A DNA stretch of 10,793 nucleotides, taken from Armatimonadetes bacterium UBA5419. Its GTDB lineage: Bacteria > Armatimonadota > UBA10988. The stretch lies in contig DHNJ01000266.1 of NCBI GenBank assembly GCA_002409445.1, positions 1,342 to 12,134 of the forward strand, read 5' to 3'. This document shows positions 5,745 to 10,793 of this stretch, in pieces (the stretch's first letter is position 1; every line of letters begins with the position of its first letter). The notes beneath the pieces were generated by a model. It searched no databases. It was not told the DNA's origin and worked only from the letters and a program-made list of their open reading frames with translations. Both the position numbers and the translations under genes were made by a program.

Positions 5745-6695
5745 ATGATCAGCGAGACAGAACGTCAACGCCGGGCCGATCTCGCCCGGCGGCGAGCCCC
5801 GGCGCTCAAGGACTGGCTCGGCCCCTGCCGCGTCTGCCCGCGCGAATGCGGCGCCGACCGGCTGGGGGGTGAGCGCGGCCTCTGCCGGACCGGCGACCAG
5901 GTCGTGGTCGCCTCGTTCGGACCTCATTTTGGTGAGGAGGCGCCGCTCGTCGGCCGCGGCGGGTCGGGCGCGGTGTTTTTCGCTGGCTGCGCGCTACGCT
6001 GCTGTTACTGTCAGAACCACGAGATCAGCCAGGCCCAGCCCGCGGAGGCCGCCGGCCAGAAGCTAGAGGCTGACGAGCTGGCGATGATCTTCATGGCCAT
6101 CCAGCGCCGCGGCTGCCAGAACCTTAACTTGGTCACCCCCAGCCACGTCGTGCCGCAGATCGTCGAGGCGCTGGCGCTGGCCTACGACGACGGGTTCGGC
6201 CTGCCGGTGGTCTACAACTGCTCCGGCTATGAACAGCCGGAGACCCTCGCGCAGCTCGAAGGCCTGGTCGACATCTACCTGACCGACCTGAAGTACGGCG
6301 GTCCGCAGCAGTTCTCGCAGGCGCCGGGCTACGCCGAGCTGGCCCAGGCGGCGGTGCGCGAGATGCATCGACAGGTGGGCGACCTGGTTCTGGGGCGCGC
6401 CGGGCTGGCCACGCGCGGGCTGATGGTGCGGCACCTGGTGCTGCCCGGCGGCCTCGCCGATTCGGCGGCCGTGGCGCGCTTCCTGGCAACCGAGATCTCG
6501 GTTGAGACCTACGTGAACGTGATGGGCCAGTACCGGCCGGCGTGGCTCGCGGCGCAGGTCGAGGGGCTGGATCGGCCGGCGCAGGCGTGGGAGGTCGAGG
6601 CGGCGCGCGAGGCGTTCTGGCGCGCGGGCCTGCGGCGGCTGGAGACGCCGCCGCTCGATCGCGGCGCGGCCCCGCGTAGCCGCGCGCACAACTAG
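5745..6695 (+). CDS. COG1313/PflX-like radical SAM protein
   Basis: A 316-residue radical SAM protein of the PflX (COG1313) group, annotated elsewhere as a putative pyruvate formate-lyase activating-enzyme homologue; the actual reaction of this group is not established. The N-terminus carries a four-cysteine motif (C28, C31, C35, C47: CRVCPREC...GLC) typical of the group and likely to bind metal. The radical SAM cluster motif is FFAGCALRCCYCQN with C82, C86 and C89. NLVTPSHVVPQIVEAL, YNCSGYE, YLTDLKYG and VRHLVLPG follow in the family order. The ATG at 5745 is preferred over earlier in-frame codons because the upstream 34 codons read through the hairpin at 5660 and look non-coding; the Shine-Dalgarno is weak. 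No glycyl radical enzyme, AMMECR1 or Memo gene adjoins it. Its TAG stop is shared through CTAG with the minus-strand CsoR gene. Confidence 0.85.
   Translation: MISETERQRRADLARRRAPALKDWLGPCRVCPRECGADRLGGERGLCRTGDQVVVASFGPHFGEEAPLVGRGGSGAVFFAGCALRCCYCQNHEISQAQPAEAAGQKLEADELAMIFMAIQRRGCQNLNLVTPSHVVPQIVEALALAYDDGFGLPVVYNCSGYEQPETLAQLEGLVDIYLTDLKYGGPQQFSQAPGYAELAQAAVREMHRQVGDLVLGRAGLATRGLMVRHLVLPGGLADSAAVARFLATEISVETYVNVMGQYRPAWLAAQVEGLDRPAQAWEVEAAREAFWRAGLRRLETPPLDRGAAPRSRAHN
6692..6695. other. palindromic CTAG serving as both stop codons
   Basis: The plus-strand radical SAM gene ends with TAG at 6693-6695 and the minus-strand CsoR gene ends with TAG at 6694-6692. The two genes overlap tail to tail by this four-base palindrome, leaving no room for a terminator between them. 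Confidence 0.9.
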
Positions 6696-7201
6696 AACAG
6701 GATTTTCAGCAAGCGCTGGTTGACGGTGCTCAGGTCGGAGCCCAGGTCGATCTCGGCGCGGATGCACTGGACCAGGTGGGCGGAGACGAGCAGCGCGGCG
6801 GTCTGGCGCAGGGCGGCGGTGACCGCGGAGAGCTGGGTCAGCACGGCGTCGCACTCGCGGCCGGTCTCGACCATGCGCTGCACGCCGCGGATCTGGCCCT
6901 CGATGCGGCGCAGGCGGCGGAGCATATTCTCGTCGGGCGCCTGCGGCTCGTCGGTCGGCGGGAGCAGCGCACAGATCAACCGCTCGGTGGCCGCGGCATC
7001 GCCCTCGTCGGGCAGCCAGACGGTGACCAGCGGGTCCTCAGCGGTGGCCTCGGCGCGCAAGAACGCCTCGCACTGCTCGTCCCGCGCCACGACCGCCCAG
7101 AGTAGCTCGGAGTGCTGCTGGACCTCGAAGCCGGCCTCATCGAGCCGCGCGGCGACGGCCCGGAGCGCCTCGCTCCGGGCACCCCGCAAGGGTATCTGCA
7201 T
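6692..7201 (-). CDS. CsoR/DUF156-family metal-sensing repressor with an extra N-terminal domain
   Basis: A 169-residue protein, about twice the length of a typical CsoR-family repressor. The C-terminal part (about 93-169) is a CsoR/RcnR/FrmR four-helix domain: MLRRLRRIEGQIRGVQRMVE, then the sensing residues C117, H142 and C146 in ECDAVLTQL and SAHLVQC. The Cys, His-x3-Cys arrangement is that of the Cu(I) sensor CsoR; RcnR and FrmR differ at the last ligand. The first 92 residues are not recognised; they look alpha/beta, with C44 and C77 and an acidic linker (PPTDEPQAPDEN, 81-92). The ATG at 7201 is preferred since the open frame further upstream reads antisense-like sequence inside the preceding gene. 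The gap to the upstream isomerase gene is 26 bases, so they probably form an operon. No copper pump or chaperone gene is in the window, so the sensed metal is inferred only from the ligands. Confidence 0.85.
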   Translation of the reverse strand: MQIPLRGARSEALRAVAARLDEAGFEVQQHSELLWAVVARDEQCEAFLRAEATAEDPLVTVWLPDEGDAAATERLICALLPPTDEPQAPDENMLRRLRRIEGQIRGVQRMVETGRECDAVLTQLSAVTAALRQTAALLVSAHLVQCIRAEIDLGSDLSTVNQRLLKILF

Positions 7202-7227
7202 CGTCTGTTCTCTGTTTCCTGGTGTGC

Positions 7228-7995
7228 TTAGGCGTCGAAACCCATCGCGCGGAGGTTGGCGAAGCTGACCGCCAGCGCCTCGAACGGGTCGGTCGGCGGC
7301 ACTTCGCAGCTGTCCTGCTCGACGATGATCCACTCCGCCCCGCCGTGGATGGCGGCGGTGTTGATCCGCTCCCAGTTCAGGTTGCCCTGGCCCACCGGCG
7401 CGAACTTCTGGCTCGAGCCGATCATCTGCATGTCCTTGTAGTGGAGCAGCGGGCAGCGGCCAGCGACCTTGGTGATCCACTCGGCGGGGTCGCCGCCGCC
7501 GTGCTGGATCCAGTAGGTGTCGATCTCGAAGCCGACGCGCACGTCGGTGTCCTCGATCAGCGTGGCCAGCGCGGTGCGCTCGCCGATCTTCTCGAGCTCG
7601 AAGCTGTGGTTATGGTAGCTGAAGACCATGCCCGCGGGCGCCAGCTTGACCGCAGCCTCGTTGGCCATGCCGACGAACGTCGCGTAGCCCTCGGGGTTGC
7701 GCAGGTTGCCCGGCAGACCGCCGATGGCGATGTGCCGGCAGCCGTAGGTCCGGTGCGTGGCGACCGTCTGCTCGGTGCGCTCGAGGATGTCCTCGATGCC
7801 GATGTGCGTCGCGCAGATCTCCAGCTCGAGGCTGTCGCACAGCTCGCGTAGGTCGCCCGCGTCGATCGGTCCGACCGCCGACAGCTGGACCGCCCGATAG
7901 CCGATTTCGGCCACGCGCGGCAGGTTGGCGCGGATGTCCTCCTCGGTCTTGAGGTAGTCGCGCAGGGTGTACAACTGAGCAGCGATACGTGCCAT
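7228..7995 (-). CDS. sugar phosphate isomerase/epimerase (xylose isomerase-like TIM barrel)
   Basis: A 255-residue protein of the AP endonuclease 2/xylose isomerase-like TIM-barrel superfamily, a cytosolic metal-dependent sugar isomerase or epimerase. The strand motifs and probable metal ligands are visible: QLYTLRDYL at the N-terminus, AVQLS (36-40), THIG (63-66), YHNHSFE (127-133, ligand E133), GFEIDTYW (155-162, D159), LLHYKDM (183-189, H185) and VEQD (225-228, E226). The ATG at 7995 has GGAGGAG (8004-8010) 8 bases upstream; an open frame running further to 8169 crosses the promoter and is not used. It has a good promoter with an extended -10 and is followed 26 bases later by the CsoR-family gene. 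The family covers many sugar and inositol substrates, and none can be picked from the sequence. Confidence 0.88.
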   Translation of the reverse strand: MARIAAQLYTLRDYLKTEEDIRANLPRVAEIGYRAVQLSAVGPIDAGDLRELCDSLELEICATHIGIEDILERTEQTVATHRTYGCRHIAIGGLPGNLRNPEGYATFVGMANEAAVKLAPAGMVFSYHNHSFELEKIGERTALATLIEDTDVRVGFEIDTYWIQHGGGDPAEWITKVAGRCPLLHYKDMQMIGSSQKFAPVGQGNLNWERINTAAIHGGAEWIIVEQDSCEVPPTDPFEALAVSFANLRAMGFDA

Positions 7996-8023
7996 AACAG
8001 AAACTCCTCCAGGCAACAGCCCG

Positions 8024-8052
8024 ACTATAGCACTTTCGACCGGGCGGGTGTA
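8024..8052 (-). promoter_or_regulatory. predicted extended -10 promoter of the isomerase-csoR operon
   Basis: On the minus strand TATAGT (8024-8029) is preceded directly by TGC, an extended -10 element. A poor -35-like TACACC (8047-8052) lies 17 bases upstream. The site is about 28 bases before the ATG at 7995, with the GGAGGAG ribosome site in between. Confidence 0.55.
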
Positions 8053-8101
8053 GCGCGGCCGGCGGGCCTGGTCGTAGCGCCAGCGGCGGCCACTTTGTAC
8101 C

Positions 8102-8118
8102 GCCGCCGCTCCGGCGGC
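8102..8118. repeat. short GC hairpin
   Basis: GCCGCCG (8102-8108) and CGGCGGC (8112-8118) form a perfect 7-base stem with a 3-base loop, CTC. It lies in the intergenic hairpin cluster and has no T-run after it. Confidence 0.6.
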
Positions 8119-8198
8119 AGTGCTCCGGCACACACTCAGCCGATGCCGTCGAGGCGCCGGCGGTCCCACTAGGTGGCCATGCTAGCTCATACCTTGCT

Positions 8199-8223
8199 TC
8201 GGCCTGCGCTGCGCTGCGGCCGA
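8199..8223. repeat. inverted repeat with internal TGCGC tandem repeat
   Basis: TCGGCC (8199-8204) and GGCCGA (8218-8223) form a 6-base stem. The 13-base loop is a tandem of TGCGC, TGCGC and TGC. Confidence 0.5.
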
Positions 8224-8233
8224 GTCTATGGAT

Positions 8234-8251
8234 GCGGACAGGAATGTCCGC
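8234..8251. repeat. perfect 7-base hairpin with GGAA tetraloop
   Basis: GCGGACA (8234-8240), GGAA (8241-8244) and TGTCCGC (8245-8251) make a perfect stem closed by a GNRA-type tetraloop on the plus strand. It is followed by GGTCCCAGTTAGG, of which a near copy (CGGTCCCACTAGG) occurs 90 bases earlier at 8161-8173. The compact form resembles dispersed REP-type palindromes rather than a terminator. Confidence 0.65.
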
Positions 8252-8321
8252 GGTCCCAGTTAGGGCGGTCCGCTGCCGGCGATCTGAGTCTAACGCGGGG
8301 CTAGATCGTGCATCCCGGTGT

Positions 8322-8333
8322 ACCATGCATGGT
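8322..8333. promoter_or_regulatory. 12-base perfect palindrome before the DUF362 gene, candidate operator
   Basis: ACCATGCATGGT is self-complementary over all 12 bases and ends 24 bases before the preferred GTG start at 8358. It could bind a dimeric regulator. It also contains an in-frame ATG (8325) that is an alternative start for the gene, so it may lie inside the coding region. Confidence 0.35.
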
Positions 8334-8357
8334 TCACTGTGGTGGAGCTGTGCGATC

Positions 8358-9629
8358 GTGACTGGGAAGCCCTATACCGTGCGCGCCGGCCACTGCCCGC
8401 ATGATACCGATCTGGCTGGTGTACTGGCCGGGCTGCGGACGGTCACCGAGCCGCTCGAAGCCGCCTGGGCGCGGCTGGAGGCGGCCGAGCACATCGCGAT
8501 CAAGGCCAACATCGTCTGGCCGCCCCAGCACTACCGCCGCCACGCCGGCCGGGCGCAGGAGCTGGTCGACGAGGATGTCCTGCGGGCCACGCTGATCCTG
8601 CTGCGCGAGCGCTGCCAGGGCCAGATCACGGTCATCGACAGCTCGCTGACCCACGACCAGCACGACTTCTACTTCCTCGACCTGCTCGCCGAGTATGGCG
8701 TCGGCTTCATCAACGTCAACGACGCGCCGGCGCGCTGGGTGGCGCCGCCGGGTGGGGGCGCGGCGTTCGCGCGGTACCTGATCCCCGAGCCGGTGCTCGA
8801 GGCCGACGCGCTGGTCTCGCTCTGCACGCTCAAGTCGCACGCGTTCATGGGCCTGACCCTGAGCACGAAGAACCTCTTCGGCCTCTGCCCCGTCGGCGAG
8901 CGCAACCGCCCGCGCGTCTACTATCACCACATCGTGCGCATGCCCTACTTCCTCGCCGACCTGGCCGACATCTGCCGGCCGACGCTGAACATCGTCGACG
9001 GGTTGGTCGCACAGTCGGGGATCGAGTGGGGTGGGGATCCGCTGGTCACTAACTGCTTGCTGGCCGGCGACCAGACGCTGGCGACGGACCTCTGTGGCGC
9101 GCAGATGATGGGCCACGACCCGCTGGGCGACTTCCCCTCGCCGCCCTTCCGCCGCGACCGCAACCCGCTGCTGATTGCCGCGCAGCGTGGCCAGGGGCCG
9201 GCCAGCATGGACGAGATCGACTTCCAGCACGACCTGACGCTGCCGGTCGGCGCCTTCGACTCGAACGCCACCGACCCGCCCGAGCGCGTCGCCGCCTGGC
9301 ACGCGACGATGGCCGAGGAGGCGCTGGCCTACGAAGCCGACCCGAGCCCGTACTACGAGCAGTACGCGGGCGAGTACATCCTGTTGCAGGGCGGACGCGT
9401 GCTCTGGCACAACCCGCGCTACGAGCTGGGTTTCGGCAGCCGCCGCAACCTGCCCGGCGCCGATCCCGGCCGGGCGATCTGGTTCAAGTATGTCGACCCG
9501 AGCGAGGCGGAGGCCGAACGGTACGGGATCTACCGCCGCGAGCTGCTCGGCTCGGGCAACAACACCTCGCCCAGCAGCGACTCGAAGTCGGCCACATCGA
9601 CGACCTCGGCGGTGGCGGGCGGCGCGTAG
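8358..9629 (+). CDS. DUF362-domain protein
   Basis: A 423-residue protein (from the GTG) with a DUF362 domain. Members of this family are often linked to iron-sulfur or redox proteins, but the reaction is unknown. The domain is recognised from IAIKANIVWPP (early), VIDSSLTHD, the block EADALVSLCTLKSHAFMG, LSTKNLFGLCPVG, and TLNIVDGLVAQSG followed by GGDP and LAGDQTLATDLCGAQMMG. No ferredoxin-type cysteine cluster is visible. A poorly conserved C-terminal part (about 300-390) has many aromatic and acidic residues, then a low-complexity Ser/Thr/Ala tail from about residue 391. That tail is antisense to the end of the next gene for 100 bases and is probably a stop-codon loss extension. The GTG at 8358 with GGAG 11 bases upstream is preferred; ATG 8325 is possible and the frame stays open to 8232. 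Confidence 0.8.
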   Translation: MTGKPYTVRAGHCPHDTDLAGVLAGLRTVTEPLEAAWARLEAAEHIAIKANIVWPPQHYRRHAGRAQELVDEDVLRATLILLRERCQGQITVIDSSLTHDQHDFYFLDLLAEYGVGFINVNDAPARWVAPPGGGAAFARYLIPEPVLEADALVSLCTLKSHAFMGLTLSTKNLFGLCPVGERNRPRVYYHHIVRMPYFLADLADICRPTLNIVDGLVAQSGIEWGGDPLVTNCLLAGDQTLATDLCGAQMMGHDPLGDFPSPPFRRDRNPLLIAAQRGQGPASMDEIDFQHDLTLPVGAFDSNATDPPERVAAWHATMAEEALAYEADPSPYYEQYAGEYILLQGGRVLWHNPRYELGFGSRRNLPGADPGRAIWFKYVDPSEAEAERYGIYRRELLGSGNNTSPSSDSKSATSTTSAVAGGA

Positions 9630-10441
9630 GCGAAGGTCGCCGCGGGCAGCGCCGGGTTCTCCTCGTACCGCTCGAAGGTTTGGGCGTAGCGCAACGAGAT
9701 GCCGGCCAGGCTGTGGCGCATCTGCACCGCCAGCTCGGGCGGCAGCTCCTCGCCCTGCTCCTCGACGCGCTTGGCCTGCAGGCGGATCAGCTGCTCGCCG
9801 GTGACCTCGGTGGCGATCTGGCGCGGGCGGCGGGTGCGCGGGTCGACCCAGACGGTCAGTTCGATGCCCGGGTCGAGCGTCAGCGTGACCGGCCAGGCGC
9901 CCGCCGGCTGGTCCAGCGCGCGGAGCCACTCGCCCGCCGCGCGGCCGGGCCGCAGCCGCTGTAGGTCGTCCAGCGCGGCGTACGGGTCGGTCGGGTCCAG
10001 CGCGCCGAGCGGCGAGAGGCCGAAGCCCGCGTCCTGGAAGGCAGGGCTGGCCGCCAGCTCGCGGAAATCGGCCGGCGCGGGCAGCCGCAGCACGCGCTTG
10101 CCGCCCGCCTGCTCGACAAACAGGTGCGCGCCGTCGCTGACGACAAGGACGTAGTCGGGCCGGTCCGGGGTGCTGTTTTCGAGGCGCATCAGGTTCGGCG
10201 CCTGGTAGCTGAAGCGCAGGGGCAGCGTTTGCTCGAGGCTCTCGCCAAAGTCGGCCAGCGTGGTGCCCATGGTCACGTGGCCCTCGTAGGACAGGCTCGT
10301 CGGCCGGGCGGTGGGCAGCAGGAGCCGCGCCGTGGCCGCCGGCGCGAAGGTCAGCGCGGCCGCCGCGCCGCCGAGCAGCAGCACGAGCGCGCCCAGGATC
10401 CACCGGCCCCAACGCTGTCGCGGCTGGCCTCTTGCTGCCAT
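9530..10441 (-). CDS. membrane-anchored LolA-like protein
   Basis: A 303-residue protein with a basic N-terminus and one membrane helix (about residues 14-36, ILGALVLLLGGAAAALTFAP), so it is probably anchored with the rest outside the cytoplasm. The exported part looks like an unclosed beta-barrel of the LolA/LppX/DUF2092 kind: SLSYEGHVTMG, LRFSYQAPNLMRLENS, YVLVVSDGAHLFV, a helical region, then VTLTLDPGIELTVWVDPRTRRPRQIATEV and a last FAYAPPATAEVVDV strand. This fold binds a lipid or hydrophobic ligand in known members, but the assignment is by pattern only and moderate. The ATG at 10441 is chosen because GGAGG lies 5 bases upstream; a GTG 6 bases earlier would overlap that site. A TlpA-like gene ends 19 bases upstream on the same strand. 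Confidence 0.75.
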   Translation of the reverse strand: MAARGQPRQRWGRWILGALVLLLGGAAAALTFAPAATARLLLPTARPTSLSYEGHVTMGTTLADFGESLEQTLPLRFSYQAPNLMRLENSTPDRPDYVLVVSDGAHLFVEQAGGKRVLRLPAPADFRELAASPAFQDAGFGLSPLGALDPTDPYAALDDLQRLRPGRAAGEWLRALDQPAGAWPVTLTLDPGIELTVWVDPRTRRPRQIATEVTGEQLIRLQAKRVEEQGEELPPELAVQMRHSLAGISLRYAQTFERYEENPALPAATFAYAPPATAEVVDVADFESLLGEVLLPEPSSSRR

Positions 10442-10460
10442 CGTCACCTCCGCGGGCGGG

Positions 10461-10793
10461 CTACATCGCCCGCTGCACGGCCGCCTCGAAGGTCGCCGCG
10501 TCCTGGCCGCCTTCGATGACCTGGACCCGCTCGCCCGCGCGGTTGTAGATCAGCGTGACCGGGTACTGGCCGTTCCAGCCAAGCTCCTTGGCGAAGCCGG
10601 CCTCGTCGGTCAGCTGGGCCAAGTACGTGTTACCGCCGACGCCGTGGCGGGCGAGGAACGGCTTGACCTTGGTGTCGAGGTCCTCGGCTTCGTCGCCGGA
10701 GACGGTCAGCAGGACCAGGTCACCCGCGTGCTTGTCGCGCAGGGCGACCAGGTCGGGGAACTCCTCGACACAGGGCGGGCACCAGGTGGCCCA
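10461..10793 (-). CDS. TlpA/ResA-like thioredoxin-fold protein (N-terminus cut by window edge)
   Basis: The last 110 residues of a thioredoxin-fold protein; the start lies beyond the right edge. The redox motif WCPPC (in WATWCPPCVEEFPDL) is the TlpA/ResA/DsbE form. After it come LVLLTVSGDEAEDL, FLARHGV, a TDEAGFAKELGWNGQYPVTLIYNRAGE segment read here as TDEAGFAKELGWN and GQYPVTLIYNRAGE with the cis-proline (YPVT), and a C-terminal helix ending in QRAM. Such proteins reduce or oxidise disulfides outside the cytoplasm, often in cytochrome c maturation; a signal or membrane anchor would be in the missing part. It is followed 19 bases later by the LolA-like gene, so the two are likely co-expressed. 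Confidence 0.88.
   Translation of the reverse strand, partial: WATWCPPCVEEFPDLVALRDKHAGDLVLLTVSGDEAEDLDTKVKPFLARHGVGGNTYLAQLTDEAGFAKELGWNGQYPVTLIYNRAGERVQVIEGGQDAATFEAAVQRAM

Larger units (their letters stand above)
7996..8357. other. gene-free divergent region rich in hairpins
   Basis: This 362-base stretch separates the start of the isomerase gene (minus) from the start of the DUF362 gene (plus). It holds the isomerase promoter at 8024-8052, three inverted repeats (8102-8118, 8199-8223, 8234-8251), two near-identical copies of CGGTCCCA followed by CTAGG or GTTAGG, and a 12-base perfect palindrome at 8322-8333. No convincing short gene was found in any frame. Confidence 0.6.

Noticed and set aside
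5208..5927. Minus-strand open frame of 239 codons across the HU gene
   Set aside because: It is antisense to HU and to the intergenic hairpin, with no motif.
7202..7480. N-terminal extension of the CsoR-like protein to 262 residues
   Set aside because: The extension runs out of frame through the isomerase gene and reads as shadow sequence; the ATG at 7201 follows the isomerase stop by 26 bases.
8334..10412. Minus-strand open frame of 692 codons
   Set aside because: It overlaps two real genes in other frames, its composition changes abruptly at about 9600 where the underlying gene changes, and no domain is visible.
1..10793. CRISPR array, tRNA, insertion sequence or phage genes
   Set aside because: No regularly spaced repeats, cloverleaf-like segments, transposase motifs or phage structural proteins were seen.

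Overview
This is a GC-rich bacterial window, roughly two thirds G+C by eye. It carries ten complete genes and two cut by the window edges, one at each end. No rRNA, tRNA, CRISPR array, transposase or phage gene was seen. The host cannot be named from the sequence alone. Hopanoid side-chain genes, RND/SMR-style membrane proteins, a sugar phosphate isomerase/epimerase, DUF362 and COG1313-type radical SAM genes fit an environmental, probably uncultivated, high-GC bacterium. Chloroflexota, Planctomycetota or Armatimonadota-like lineages are possible, but this is a guess.

Left part (1-3661, all minus strand): a tight operon, read right to left. It runs from a LeuB-type beta-decarboxylating dehydrogenase to an HpnJ-like radical SAM enzyme, a one-domain four-helix EamA/SMR-type membrane protein, and an HpnI-like glycosyltransferase that runs off the left edge. 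Gaps are 12, 1 and 7 bases, and Shine-Dalgarno sequences overlap the preceding stop codons, so the genes look co-translated. HpnI and HpnJ are known to build the amino-sugar and cyclitol-ether head group of bacteriohopanetetrol. The membrane protein between them may move the lipid or its precursor. hpnK, the deacetylase of the pathway, is not in the window and could lie beyond the left edge.

Middle (3709-5555): a nickel regulator, nikR, and a GT2 rhamnosyltransferase-like gene lie on the minus strand. A divergent HU-type nucleoid protein gene on the plus strand has a near-consensus sigma-70 promoter.

Right part (5660-10793): a GC-rich hairpin precedes a plus-strand COG1313/PflX-like radical SAM gene. 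That gene meets a minus-strand CsoR-family regulator tail to tail; the two share a palindromic CTAG as both stop codons. The CsoR gene follows a TIM-barrel sugar phosphate isomerase/epimerase in the same operon and has an unusual extra N-terminal domain of about 90 residues. A 362-base gene-free stretch full of hairpins separates this pair from a divergent DUF362 gene. The 3' end of the DUF362 gene overlaps, by 100 bases on the opposite strand, a membrane-anchored LolA-like protein gene. That gene is co-transcribed with a TlpA/ResA-like thioredoxin gene cut by the right edge.

The most interesting points are the hopanoid head-group operon led by a dehydrogenase with an NADP-type motif and containing a candidate lipid transporter, the two-domain CsoR regulator, and the long antisense overlap of the DUF362 gene. 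No wholly new defence-type or mobile system was found.
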